Below are positions 25,428-34,032 of a stretch of DNA of 64,000 bases, piece by piece (position 1 is the first letter of the stretch; each line of letters opens with the position of its first letter). The notes beneath the pieces are model-generated. The model was given only the letters and a program-made list of their open reading frames with translations, was not told where the DNA came from and searched no databases. The stretch lies in assembly GCF_001625365.1 (NCBI RefSeq), contig NZ_LJJF01000001.1, forward strand, positions 5,946,501-6,010,500, given 5' to 3'. A program made the position numbers and the translations under genes. The stretch is from Streptomyces sp. MJM8645 (GTDB taxonomy: Bacteria; Actinomycetota; Actinomycetes; Streptomycetales; Streptomycetaceae).

Positions 25428-25564
25428 GTCGTCCTCCAGGTGAGATCAACCGTGCGCGGCAGTCTGCCGGACGGCCGGGCCCGCCGACGACCGGGTTTCG
25501 CTCCGGTGTCGGCGGGCCCGGCCGTCGGTGCCCGGGTCAGGGGCGCCCGGGCGTCGGAGGTCCG

Positions 25565-26152
25565 TCACTTGGCGAGCAGGCCGCCGAGGATGAGCTTCCA
25601 GAGGGCCTCGAAACGGTCCTCGATGGTCGGCTCGGACCACGAGGACGCGTACGCCGGGTCGTGGAAGGGGCTGGTGGCGTCGAAGACGGCGCGGGCCGTG
25701 GAGAGGATGTGGGCGAGCTTGAACTCCTTCCTCTCCATGCCGTCCTGGACGATCTGGGCGATCTGGGTGACCAGGGTGTCGATGTGCGCCTCGACGATGC
25801 CGCTGTTCTCCTCGACCAGCACCATGTAGGTGGCGAACAGCTCCGGGTCGTCCAGCGCCTTCTTCCGCTTGGCCGCGAACAGTGTCACCAGCCAGCGGTG
25901 CAGCTGCTCGACGGCCGAGCCGGGCTCGGTCGAGATGAAGGCGAGCTGGTGGTGCGCCTGGTCGAGCCAGCGCTGGGTGACCGCCTCGCGCAGCGCGGCC
26001 TTGCTCGGGAAGTGGCGGTAGACGCTGCTGTGGCTGACGCCGAGGATCCGGGCGACGTCCACGACGGTGGCCTTGGCCGGGCCGAACCGCCGGAGGACGT
26101 CCTCCGCCGCGATCAGGATCTGCTCGGCGGTGAGTGTGGTGTCCGTGGTCAC
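25565..26152 (-). CDS. TetR-family transcriptional regulator
   Basis: 195 residues. The N-terminal TetR HTH is VDVARILGVSHSSVYRHFPSK (residues about 31-51) followed by KAALREAVTQRWL; the C-terminal part matches TetR_C-type ligand domains (LATYM-like segment LFATYMVLVEENSG and SSWSEPTIEDRFEALW). GTG start. It sits 75 bases downstream of the aldo/keto reductase gene on the same strand, so it may be cotranscribed with it and repress it; ligand unknown. Confidence 0.85.
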   Translation of the reverse strand: MTTDTTLTAEQILIAAEDVLRRFGPAKATVVDVARILGVSHSSVYRHFPSKAALREAVTQRWLDQAHHQLAFISTEPGSAVEQLHRWLVTLFAAKRKKALDDPELFATYMVLVEENSGIVEAHIDTLVTQIAQIVQDGMERKEFKLAHILSTARAVFDATSPFHDPAYASSWSEPTIEDRFEALWKLILGGLLAK

Positions 26153-26227
26153 GGGGAGGTCCGTCCTTAGGGTCGTGCGGTCGAGGGTGGTGCTGCCGTC
26201 CCCGGCCGTCGGGCCGGTTCCGGTTGG

Positions 26228-27241
26228 TCAGTGCTCGCTGTCCAGGTGTGCCATCTGGGCGGCAGCGTAGCGGTCGCCCGCTGCGGAGCCGGCGGGGACG
26301 GCCGCCTCGATGGCCGCGAGGTCGGCCGCGGTGAGGGCGACGTCCAGCGCGCCCAGCGCCTCGGTGAGGCGGTCGCGGCGGCGGGCGCCGACCAGCGGAA
26401 CGACGTCCTCCCCGCGCGAGGCGACCCAGGCGATGGCGACCTGGGCGACGCTCGCCCCCTTCGCGGCGGCCACCGCGCGCAGCGCCTCGACGAGCGCGAG
26501 GTTGTGGGCCAGGTTGTCGCCCTGGAAACGCGGGCTGTGGCCACGGAAGTCGGTGCCGGCCAGGGCGCGGCCCTGGTCCCAGTGGCCGCTGAGCAGGCCG
26601 CGCGAGAGCACGCCGTAGGCGGTGACGCCGATGCCGAGCTCGCGGGCGGTGGGGAGGATGGCGTCCTCGATCGAGCGGGAGATCAGCGAGTACTCGATCT
26701 GCAGGTCGCTGATCGGGTGGACGGCGGCGGCGCGGCGCAGGGTGTCGGCGCCGACCTCCGACAGGCCGATGTGGCGGACGTAGCCGGCCTTCACCAGGTC
26801 CGCGATGGCGCCGACGGTCTCCTCGATCGGGACGTTCGGGTCCAGGCGGGCAGGGCGGTAGACGTCGATGTGGTCGGTGCGCAGGCGGCGCAGCGTGTAG
26901 GCGAGGGCGGTCTTGGTGGCGGCGGGGCTCGCGTTGTAACCGAGCCACTGGCCGTCCGGGCCGCGCTGGGCGCCGAACTTCACGCTGATCTGCACGCTCT
27001 CGCGGGCGCGGCCGCGCAGGGCCTCGTGGATCAGCAGCTCGTTGTGGCCCATGCCGTAGAAGTCGCCGGTGTCGAGCAGGGTGACCCCGGCGTCGATCGC
27101 GGCGTGGATGGTGGCGATGCTCTCGGCCTCGTCGGCCGGGCCGTACAGGTCGGACATGCCCATGCAGCCGAGGCCGAGGGTGGAGGTGACCGGTCCGGAG
27201 GTGCCGAGGGTGCGCTGTGTGGGGCGGGAGGTCGTGGCCAC
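26228..27241 (-). CDS. Aldo/keto reductase
   Basis: 337 residues forming a TIM barrel. Catalytic residues appear in order: Asp and Tyr in LLDTGDFYGMGHNELLIHEA, Lys in VQISVKFGAQRGPDGQWLGY, and His-like position in DHIDVYRPARLDPNVPIEET. The N-terminus LGTSGPVTSTLGLGCMGMSD is that of the AKR13/YakC-type group. It reduces aldehydes or ketones with NADPH. GTG 27241 is the start; palindromic element R3 lies 55 bases upstream. Transcribed towards the TetR gene. Confidence 0.9.
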   Translation of the reverse strand: MATTSRPTQRTLGTSGPVTSTLGLGCMGMSDLYGPADEAESIATIHAAIDAGVTLLDTGDFYGMGHNELLIHEALRGRARESVQISVKFGAQRGPDGQWLGYNASPAATKTALAYTLRRLRTDHIDVYRPARLDPNVPIEETVGAIADLVKAGYVRHIGLSEVGADTLRRAAAVHPISDLQIEYSLISRSIEDAILPTARELGIGVTAYGVLSRGLLSGHWDQGRALAGTDFRGHSPRFQGDNLAHNLALVEALRAVAAAKGASVAQVAIAWVASRGEDVVPLVGARRRDRLTEALGALDVALTAADLAAIEAAVPAGSAAGDRYAAAQMAHLDSEH

Positions 27242-27295
27242 GGGGACTCCAGGGGTGAGTGTGGCGATGGGTGGGGTGACCCGGAGTCCACTATG

Positions 27296-27377
27296 GCACG
27301 ACGGCGAACAGATTTCAAAATCTGTTCGCTGTCGTCTGTTATCTGTTATCTGAAAGCTGTCACCTGTTATCTGTCAC
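27296..27377. repeat. Palindromic intergenic element R3 (diverged TTCAAA centre)
   Basis: GCGAACAGATTT (27304-27315) pairs with AAATCTGTTCGC (27318-27329), extended by CGACG/TGTCG with one mismatch. To the right are half-units TCTGTTATCTGTTATCTG and ACCTGTTATCTGTCACC, which run up to the stop of the minus-strand methyltransferase gene. Unlike the other copies it lies between two genes in tandem, directly after a stop codon and upstream of the aldo/keto reductase. Confidence 0.8.
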
Positions 27378-28260
27378 CCGCCGGCCCGATCGGCCGTCCG
27401 GCTGCGGTTCTCGTACGCGAGGGCGCCTCGTCGGCTGTGGCCTCGCCTGCCGGGGGCTCTGGGGACTCTGGGGGCGAGGCCAGGCCCCAGTCCTCCCGTC
27501 CGCCCGGCGCCCGGAGCAGGTAGGCGCGGGCCGGCGGCAGGTTGCGCCACACCGTTCGCTCGCCCAGCCCGTACGCCGCCTCGAACCGCCGCAGCAGTCG
27601 CACCACTGCCCGGTGGCGGGCGCTCTGCCGGGGCCCCGAGGACAGGGTGCGAGCCGTCGTCGTGCCGAGGTAGCCGAAGTACGTCAGCTCGCCCCCGGGC
27701 AGCAGCAGCCGCAGGTAGAGGTCGAGGAGGTGGCGTACCTGGGCCGGCTCGAAGTTGGTGAACGGCAGGCCCGACACGATCACGTCGTACCGGTCGTCCG
27801 TCTCGCCGGCCCCGCCCGCTCGGCCCGTCTGGTTCGTCTCGCTGGTCTCGCTGGTCTTGTCCTGGGGCAGTTCCTCCACCCGGCAGGCCGACAGCCGCAG
27901 GGCGACGCCCGGGCGTCGTGCGGCCAGCACCGGGTCCTCCCGCAGCCGGTCGGCGAAGCGCGGGTTCGCCTCGACGACGTGCAACCGGTCGCCCGGGAGC
28001 AGTGCTTGGGCCAGCCGTCGGGTCACCACGCCGGTCCCGGCGCCGACTTCCAGCACCGAGATCGGTCGATTCGGGCGGCTGGTGACCGGAACCACCAGGG
28101 CGTTCACCAGGTCCTCGCCGCTCGGTGCCAGCGCGCCGGTGTCGTGGAAGGTGCGCAGGGCCTCGGCGAGGAACAGCAGGTGGTCCCCGGCGGAACGTGA
28201 ACTGCGCTTCGGGGCAAGGGAGTCGAGGTGGGGGCGGGGGCGGAGCTGCTCGGTGGTCAT
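27367..28260 (-). CDS. Class I SAM-dependent methyltransferase, phospholipid N-methyltransferase-like
   Basis: 297 residues. SAM-binding motif I is ISVLEVGAGTGVVTRRLAQ, the acidic ribose ligand follows in LHVVEANPRFADRL, and YDVIVSGLPFTNFEPAQV plus LLLPGGELTYFGYLG complete the fold. VSGLPF and the order of motifs resemble PmtA-type phosphatidylethanolamine N-methyltransferases, but rRNA dimethylase-like enzymes are related. A Gln/Asp/Thr/Ser insert (ETSETNQTGRAGGAGETDD) near residue 150 and a Pro/Glu/Ala-rich tail are low complexity. ATG 28260 begins the conserved part. Confidence 0.75.
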   Translation of the reverse strand: MTTEQLRPRPHLDSLAPKRSSRSAGDHLLFLAEALRTFHDTGALAPSGEDLVNALVVPVTSRPNRPISVLEVGAGTGVVTRRLAQALLPGDRLHVVEANPRFADRLREDPVLAARRPGVALRLSACRVEELPQDKTSETSETNQTGRAGGAGETDDRYDVIVSGLPFTNFEPAQVRHLLDLYLRLLLPGGELTYFGYLGTTTARTLSSGPRQSARHRAVVRLLRRFEAAYGLGERTVWRNLPPARAYLLRAPGGREDWGLASPPESPEPPAGEATADEAPSRTRTAAGRPIGPAGDR

Positions 28261-28451
28261 GCCGTCGACGCTAGGCAGCCCCGCCGCACCCCGAATCGGC
28301 CGACGAGCGACGCGTACCCCCGACGAAAGTCGAGGGTGCGGGTACCTGGGAGAAGGGGGCACCCGCCCGCCGCCCGCCCGTAGCATCGAATCGAGCCGGA
28401 CGGACGGAGGGACGGGCGACGGACGGACGGAGAGAGCGCGGGGGGAGCCCG

Positions 28452-29813
28452 ATGCGAGAGGACAGGAGCGGCCCGATGCGCACAGGCCTGCTGGGCTGGT
28501 ACGGCCCGGACCGCCGGCTGTGGAGCGACACCCTGCTGCTGCTCGGCATCCTCGCGCTCACCGCCGAGGAGGGCCTCTCCCAGTGGGTCCACGCCGACGA
28601 GCCGTTGCGGCTGCCCCGGACGGTCGTGGCCGCTCTCGCCCCGCTCTCCCTGCTGTTCGCCCGTCGCTACCCGATGGCGTCCGCCGTCCTGCCGGTGCTC
28701 ACCGGTGGCCTGTTCAACCGCGCCTTTCCCGGACTGTTCAGCGTCTACTACCTTGCCTCCCTCGGCCGGACCGGTCCGGCGGCGGCCGGCGGCGCCCTCA
28801 TCGCGGTGGTGAGCGCGACCCGAGCCGACTCGCTGGTCGGCTGGGCGGGCACCACCGGATCCCAACTCCTGGTCCAGGCGGCGACCTTGTCCGTCGGCCT
28901 GTGGCTGCACGGCCGCCGGGTGCTGATCCGCACCCTGCACGAGCAGGTGGACATGCTGCGCCGGGAGCGCGAGTTGCGCGCCGAACGGGCCCGGGCCGCC
29001 GAACGGGCCCGGATCGCCCGGGAGATGCACGACGTGCTCGCCCACCGTCTCAGCCTGCTGGTGCTGCACGCCGGGGTGCTGCGCGACCAGGCCCTCGCCG
29101 GCACCGTCGCCGCCGACCCGGACCGGCTCACCCACCGCCTCGAACTGCTGCGCACCACCGCCGCCCACTCGCTCGACGACCTGCGCGACGTCCTCGGCGC
29201 CCTGCGGGCCGACCCGCCGACAGCACCGGTCGCCGAGGAGGTGCCGGCCGTACCGCCCCGGGAGGAGCGCGTCCCGGCGCCCGCGCTGCGCGATCTCACC
29301 GAACTCGTCGGCGAGGCCACCTCGGCCGGGCAGCAGGTCGAACTGGCCCTCGCCGGCGACCCGGAGACCGTCCCCACCACCCACCGGCTGGCCGTGCACC
29401 GTCTGGTCCAGGAGGCGCTGACCAACGCCCGCAAGTACGCGCACGCCGCGCCCGTCACCGTCCGGGTCCGTTACGGCGCCCCGGCCACCACCGTCGAGGT
29501 CCGCAACGGCCCGGGGGAGGCGTCGCCGAACGGGCCGGGCACCAGCGGCGGGTACGGTCTGGTGGGGCTCACCGAACGGGTCGACGCGCTCGGCGGCCAC
29601 CTCGACGCGGGACCGGACGGCGGTGGCGGCTTCCGGCTCGCGGCCCGCCTGCCCGCACCGGAGCGCCCGCCGCAGACCGTGCCAGAACCCGCGCCAAAAC
29701 CCGCGCCTGGGCCCGCCCCAAGGCCGGGCCCAGGACCGGGACGCGACCCCGGATCCGGGCCTTCCCCGACCCCTGCTCCCTCCCCGACCCCGAAGCCGAA
29801 GGACGACGCATGA
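28452..29813 (+). CDS. NarL-type sensor histidine kinase
   Basis: 453 residues. About four N-terminal membrane helices (residues 25-145) are followed by a coiled linker and the HisKA_3 box AREMHDVLAHRLSLLVLHAG with H193 as the phosphorylated residue. The ATPase domain shows VQEALTNARKYAHAAPV (N box) and GGYGLVGLTERVDALGG (G box). Residues after about 405 form a striking Pro-rich tail (PAPKPAPGPAPRPGPGPG and similar). ATG 28476 is an alternative start with its own AGGAG. The stop overlaps the regulator gene by 4 bp. The signal sensed is unknown. Confidence 0.88.
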   Translation: MREDRSGPMRTGLLGWYGPDRRLWSDTLLLLGILALTAEEGLSQWVHADEPLRLPRTVVAALAPLSLLFARRYPMASAVLPVLTGGLFNRAFPGLFSVYYLASLGRTGPAAAGGALIAVVSATRADSLVGWAGTTGSQLLVQAATLSVGLWLHGRRVLIRTLHEQVDMLRRERELRAERARAAERARIAREMHDVLAHRLSLLVLHAGVLRDQALAGTVAADPDRLTHRLELLRTTAAHSLDDLRDVLGALRADPPTAPVAEEVPAVPPREERVPAPALRDLTELVGEATSAGQQVELALAGDPETVPTTHRLAVHRLVQEALTNARKYAHAAPVTVRVRYGAPATTVEVRNGPGEASPNGPGTSGGYGLVGLTERVDALGGHLDAGPDGGGGFRLAARLPAPERPPQTVPEPAPKPAPGPAPRPGPGPGRDPGSGPSPTPAPSPTPKPKDDA

Positions 29814-30469
29814 TCCGTACGATGGTGGTCGACGACGACGCGCTGGTGCGGCTCGGTCTCGTCGACCTGCTCGCCCAGGACCCGGCCCTCACCGTGGTCG
29901 CCGAGGCCACCGACGGACTGCAGGCCGTCGAACTCGCCCGCAGCCAGCGGATCGACGTGGCGCTCATGGACATCCGGATGCCCCGGCTCGACGGCATCGC
30001 CGCCACCAGGCGCCTGCGCGAACTGTCCGACGCCCCGCGCGTGATCGCGCTCACCACCTTCGACCTCGACGAGTACGTGTACCAGGCGCTCGCCGCCGGG
30101 GCTGACGGCTTCCTGCTCAAGGACACCCCGCCCGCCGAGATCGCGCGGGCCGTCCACGTCGTCGCCTCCGGCCAGGGGATGCTGCACCCGGCGGCCGCGC
30201 GGCGCCTGATCGACCGCTACCACCGCACCGGTGCGCCCCGGTCGGTCGCCGCCCGCAATCGGGTCGCCGGGCTGACGCCGCGCGAGACGGACGTGCTGCG
30301 CGAACTCGCCGACGGGCTCTCCAACGCGGAGATCGCGGGCGTCCTCGGGATGCGCGAGAGCACCGTGAAGGCGCACGTCAGCCGGATCCTGACCGGGCTG
30401 GGCGTCGGCAACCGGGTCCAGGCCGCGCTGCTCGCGCGCGATGCCGGGCTGGTCGAGGACGGCGCCTGA
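29810..30469 (+). CDS. NarL/LuxR-type response regulator
   Basis: 219 residues. The receiver domain has the acidic pair D8/D9, phospho-acceptor D54 in ALMDIRMPRLDG, Thr in ALTTFDLDEYVY and Lys in GFLLKDTPP. The LuxR-type HTH is LTPRETDVLRELADGLSNAE followed by ESTVKAHVSRILTGLG. It starts inside the kinase gene stop (ATGA), so kinase and regulator form one translational unit. Target genes are not evident nearby. Its stop codon opens a series of tandem repeats. Confidence 0.9.
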   Translation: MIRTMVVDDDALVRLGLVDLLAQDPALTVVAEATDGLQAVELARSQRIDVALMDIRMPRLDGIAATRRLRELSDAPRVIALTTFDLDEYVYQALAAGADGFLLKDTPPAEIARAVHVVASGQGMLHPAAARRLIDRYHRTGAPRSVAARNRVAGLTPRETDVLRELADGLSNAEIAGVLGMRESTVKAHVSRILTGLGVGNRVQAALLARDAGLVEDGA

Positions 30470-30530
30470 GTCGGAGCCTGCCAGCGGTGCCCTGAGTCGG
30501 TGCCCTGAGTCGGTGCCCTGCAGTTGGTGC
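30467..30530 (+). repeat. Stop-proximal tandem repeat
   Basis: Beginning at the response-regulator stop, the unit GGTGCCCTGAGTC is repeated about three times with TGA in each copy, then degrades into GGTGCC-type half units. Pattern is like those after 7392, 8295, 41193 and 59143. Confidence 0.6.
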
Positions 30531-31246
30531 CGGGCGGTGCGGGGCAGTGCAGGGCGGTGCCGTCGTGGCTCGTGTGGTCGCTGGTCCTGCCGATGCCCGA
30601 CGCCCGGTGGTGCGCACGGTGGCGGGTGGGGCGTCATGTCGTCCGGTGTTCACGCGAGTGTTCCCGGGGCGTCGGACCGGGCTCCCCCTGAGCCGGTCGC
30701 GTGCTCCCGGTTCGTACCGCGCGCTGAGCCGTTGTCACCCATCCGGCGTGGAAATCCCGCGCCTTGGCGGTTTGCGCTGCCGAACCCGGGCGGCGGGTCC
30801 ATGGTGGAGATGGGCGCGATCCGGCGACCGCGCCCGCGCGCCGATCCAGGCCCGCGCGCCGCGCGCCCGCCGCTGTTCTCCGACGGGTGTCCGAGGTTGA
30901 GGGCCCGGTCCCGGCACGCTGGGAGCAGGGCCACCTCGCAGGAAGCCGAACGGTTCTTCTAGGCTCACATCTCGGCTTCCCTGCGGCGGTCCGGCCCGTT
31001 GCGCCCGCCGTCAGGAAGCCGCCGTCCACGGGGCCCCGGGCGGACCGGGGCCACCGGATCGAGCGAGGAGGACGTAATGCCAAGCACGCCGCCCAGCCGT
31101 TCCACCGCACTTGGGCCAGACGGTCCGTTCCGAAGGGCCGGGCACCATCCCGGTCGATCGGCGCGGTCCAGCCGGGCCTGGCAGCCGGGTTGGGGTGGCC
31201 GGCCGGTCCGGCCGCTGAATACCGGCAGCGGCCGCGGAGGCGAACG
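30470..31246. other. Longest gene-poor stretch of the window
   Basis: About 780 bases without a gene I can support; open frames here have no family resemblance and look like random high-GC frames. It contains the stop-proximal repeats, a large hairpin (30938-30984) and the upstream region of the M20 peptidase gene. Some GTTC/CGGT-rich palindromic fragments are visible but none matches a known operator. Confidence 0.45.
30938..30984. terminator. Hairpin with 12-bp arms and long loop
   Basis: GCAGGAAGCCGA (30938-30949) pairs with TCGGCTTCCCTGC (30972-30984) with one bulged base; the loop is about 22 bases and relatively AT-rich. It stands between the response-regulator gene and the peptidase gene. 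It may be a terminator or an operator-like inverted repeat. Confidence 0.4.
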
Positions 31247-32671
31247 TTGAGTCCCCAGATCGTCGGGTCGCCCGCCGCGCCGAGTGCCGCCGCCGCCCCC
31301 GACGGTGACTCCGCCCCCGCGCCCGCCCCTGCCTCGGACCGCGCCCCTGTCGACCTCCCGGCCGCTGCTGACGGTGAGGCCCTCACCGCTACCGCTACCA
31401 CCAGCGCTACCACCACCGCTCATGCCACGGCCATGGCCACGGCCACAGCCACAGCCACGGCCACCGTCACAGCCTCGGCCACCGCTGCCGCGACCGCCGC
31501 GCTCCCCGGCCTGCCGCAGGCCCTCAGTACTCGCGCCCGTACGCTGGCCGGGGCCGTCCGGCGCCGGTGCACGGACCTGGCCCGGATCGAGTCACCCAGC
31601 GGAGACGTACCCAGACTCGACGCTCTCGCCGAGGAGTTGAGCGCCGGGTTCAGTGCCACCGGTGCCACCGCGCGACGCGAGCCCGGGCCGGCCGGCGACC
31701 ACCTCGTCCTGGATTGGGAGGGGCAGGACGAGACCCTGCCGCACCTGTTGATCGTCGGCCACCACGACACCGTCTGGCCGGTCGGCACCCTCGCCGACTG
31801 GCCGGTCACCGAGCAGGACGGTCTGCTCAGCGGCCCCGGCGTCGTCGACATGAAGGGCGGACTCGCCATCCTGGAAGGCGCGTTCGCCCTGCTCGCCGAC
31901 CTCGGGCAGCGGCCGCACCGCGCCGTCCGGCTGGTCGTCGTCTCCGACGAGGAGGTCGGCAGTCCGGACGGACGGCGCCTGGTCGAGCGCCAGTTGCGCG
32001 GCGCGGCCGCGGTCCTAGGGCTCGAACCTCCGCACCCCGACGGCCGGTTGAAGACGGCCCGGCGCGGCAGCACCCGGGTCCGGCTCACCGTCACCGGGCG
32101 TGAGGCCCACGCGGGCAACGACGCCCACGACGGGGTGTCGGCGGTCGACGAACTCGTCGACCAGCTCGTCGTCGTCCGCGGCCTCGCGGGACAGCCGGGG
32201 ACGGAGCTCAACGCCGGTCGGATCAGCGGGGGTTCGCGGGCCAACGTGGTCGCGGGCCGGGCCGAGGCCGAGCTCGGCCTGCGGTTCTCCACCGCCGAGG
32301 CACAGCGCCGTACGCTCGACAACCTGGCTCGGCTCACCGCGCTTCGCCCGGGGGCCAGGGTCCGGACCGAGGTGCTGTCCAGCCGCCCGGCGTGGCCCGA
32401 GCGCACCGGCAACCCGCTGCTGCGGCACGTTCGTTCACTCGCGGCGGTGCTCGGGCAGCAGCTGGACGGTGGACCGGCGGGCGGCGCGGGGGACACCAAT
32501 CTGCCGGGCTCGCGCGGGCTGCCGACGCTGGACGGCTTCGGCGCGGTCGGTGCCGGCGCTCACGCCCGGCACGAGCACATCCGGCTCGACCAGCTGGCAC
32601 CCCGGATCGCCCTGCTGGCCGCGCTCCTCGCCGTACCGCTGCCGAGGCTGCGCGACCGCACGGAGGGTTGA
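31247..32671 (+). CDS. M20-family zinc metallopeptidase (glutamate carboxypeptidase-like)
   Basis: 474 residues if TTG 31247 (with GGAGGC upstream) is the start; ATG 31433 is an alternative. The first about 85 residues are Ala/Thr-rich low complexity (TATATATATVTASATAA) from short DNA repeats. The peptidase core then shows LLIVGHHDTVWP (metal His and Asp), SGPGVVDMKGG (bridging Asp), VVVSDEEVGSPDG (catalytic Glu, metal Glu) and the last ligand in AGAHARHEHIRLDQL. The dimerisation domain sits between. Order and spacing fit CPG2-like carboxypeptidases, which release C-terminal glutamate from folates or peptides; substrate unproven. Confidence 0.82.
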   Translation: MSPQIVGSPAAPSAAAAPDGDSAPAPAPASDRAPVDLPAAADGEALTATATTSATTTAHATAMATATATATATVTASATAAATAALPGLPQALSTRARTLAGAVRRRCTDLARIESPSGDVPRLDALAEELSAGFSATGATARREPGPAGDHLVLDWEGQDETLPHLLIVGHHDTVWPVGTLADWPVTEQDGLLSGPGVVDMKGGLAILEGAFALLADLGQRPHRAVRLVVVSDEEVGSPDGRRLVERQLRGAAAVLGLEPPHPDGRLKTARRGSTRVRLTVTGREAHAGNDAHDGVSAVDELVDQLVVVRGLAGQPGTELNAGRISGGSRANVVAGRAEAELGLRFSTAEAQRRTLDNLARLTALRPGARVRTEVLSSRPAWPERTGNPLLRHVRSLAAVLGQQLDGGPAGGAGDTNLPGSRGLPTLDGFGAVGAGAHARHEHIRLDQLAPRIALLAALLAVPLPRLRDRTEG

Positions 32672-32699
32672 GCGGGCCGCGGACGGCCGGGGGCTATCG

Positions 32700-32803
32700 G
32701 AGAGCAGGGAGCAGAAAACAGAGAACAGAAGACGGGTGACAAGTAACAGCTAACAGATAACAGCTAACAGATAATGAAATCTGTTAGCTGTTATCTGTTT
32801 GTC
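32700..32803. repeat. Palindromic intergenic element R4 (AATG loop class)
   Basis: Core ACAGATAACAGCTAACAGAT (32753-32772), AATGAA loop, exact complement (32779-32798). To the left lies a train of related units (GCAGAAAACAG, AGAACAG, AAGTAACAGC). It is almost the same as R1, differing at one base in each arm. It lies between the peptidase stop and the paa operon, in tandem orientation. Confidence 0.85.
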
Positions 32804-32903
32804 GCCCACCCGTCGCCCGCCGCCTGCGCCCACTGCTCACCGCCCGAACCCCGCCCCTCGCCCACATCCCTTGCCATCCCTCCGTCTCGCCGCGCAGAAT
32901 GGT

Positions 32904-32921
32904 ACCGACCGAACGGTCAGT
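32904..32921 (+). promoter_or_regulatory. PaaR-like operator before paaA
   Basis: ACCGACCGAACGGTCAGT contains the palindrome ACCG-N2-CG-N2-CGGT and matches the right side of the TetR-type PaaR motif reported in corynebacteria, ACTNACCGNNCGNNCGGTNAGT, at 14 of 17 fixed positions (the left ACT is missing). It lies 47 bases before the paaA start, so a PaaR-type repressor released by phenylacetyl-CoA probably controls the operon. Confidence 0.6.
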
Positions 32922-32967
32922 CGGTTGGCGCTGTGGGCGCCGGCGCGGGACACGAGAGGTGATCGTG

Positions 32968-34032
32968 GTGACAGCAGAGGTGGCCGAGGCGGTCCCCGCG
33001 CAGGCGCAGGAGGACCGGTTCGAGGCGGTCGTCGCCGCCGAGCAGCGGATCGAGCCCAGGGACTGGATGCCCGACGCCTACCGGGCCACGTTGATCCGCC
33101 AGATCGCCCAGCACGCCCACTCCGAGATCATCGGCATGCAGCCCGAGGGGAACTGGCTCACCCGCGCCCCCTCGCTGCGCCGCAAGGCGATCCTGCTCGC
33201 CAAGGCCCAGGACGAGGCCGGCCACGGCCTCTACCTCTACGCCGCCGCCGAGACCCTGGGTGTCGACCGCGCCGAGCTCACCGAGAAGCTGATCTCCGGC
33301 CGGCAGAAGTACTCCTCGATCTTCAACTACCCGACCCTCACCTTCGCCGACGTCGGCGTGATCGGCTGGCTGGTCGACGGCGCCGCGATCTGCAACCAGG
33401 TCCCGCTCTGCCGCTGCAGCTACGGCCCGTACGCCCGCGCGATGGTGCGGATCTGCAAGGAGGAGTCGTTCCACCAGCGTCAGGGCTATGAGCTGCTGAT
33501 GACACTGATGCGCGGCACCGAGGCGCAGCGCCGGATGGTCCAGGACGCGGTGGACCGCTGGTGGTGGCCGTCTCTGATGATGTTCGGGCCCCCGGACGCC
33601 GACTCGCCGAACACCGCCCGCTCGATGGCCTGGCGGATCAAGCGGCACACCAATGACGAGCTGCGTCAGCGCTTCGTCGACATGACCGTCCCGCAGGCCG
33701 AGCACCTGGGCGTCACGCTCCCGGACCCCGAGCTGCGCTGGAACGAGGAACGCGGCGGCTGGGACTTCGGTGAGCCGGACTGGTCCGAGCTGACCAGGGT
33801 CATCCACGGCCAGGGCCCGTGCAACACCCAGCGGGTCGAACGCCGCCGGACGGCGCACGAGGACGGTGCCTGGGTCCGTGAGGCGGCCGTCGCCTACGCG
33901 GCCAAGCGCCGCGCCGAACAGTCCGCCGAACCCGTGCTGCCCGAACCCGCGCTGCCCGGAGCCGGACAGTCCGCCGAACCCGGGCAGCCCGGGCGTACGG
34001 GCGAGCCCACGGAACAGGAGAACGGAAAGTGA
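32968..34032 (+). CDS. paaA: Phenylacetyl-CoA 1,2-epoxidase catalytic subunit PaaA
   Basis: 354 residues, ferritin-like diiron protein. The helical ligands are seen in LLAKAQDEAGHGLYLYAAAE and ICKEESFHQRQGYELL (two E/D-E-x-x-H motifs). It inserts oxygen into the ring of phenylacetyl-CoA. GTG 32968 with GAGAGG eight bases upstream is chosen over a GTG three bases earlier. Residues after about 310 are a Glu/Pro/Gln-rich tail with repeats of SAEP/EPALP, beyond the usual C-terminus. The gene heads paaABCDE and overlaps paaB by 4 bp. Confidence 0.95.
   Translation: MTAEVAEAVPAQAQEDRFEAVVAAEQRIEPRDWMPDAYRATLIRQIAQHAHSEIIGMQPEGNWLTRAPSLRRKAILLAKAQDEAGHGLYLYAAAETLGVDRAELTEKLISGRQKYSSIFNYPTLTFADVGVIGWLVDGAAICNQVPLCRCSYGPYARAMVRICKEESFHQRQGYELLMTLMRGTEAQRRMVQDAVDRWWWPSLMMFGPPDADSPNTARSMAWRIKRHTNDELRQRFVDMTVPQAEHLGVTLPDPELRWNEERGGWDFGEPDWSELTRVIHGQGPCNTQRVERRRTAHEDGAWVREAAVAYAAKRRAEQSAEPVLPEPALPGAGQSAEPGQPGRTGEPTEQENGK

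Noticed and set aside
30441..30962. Possible protein gene after the response regulator
   Set aside because: No RBS, no family pattern, and the first part overlaps stop-proximal repeats.
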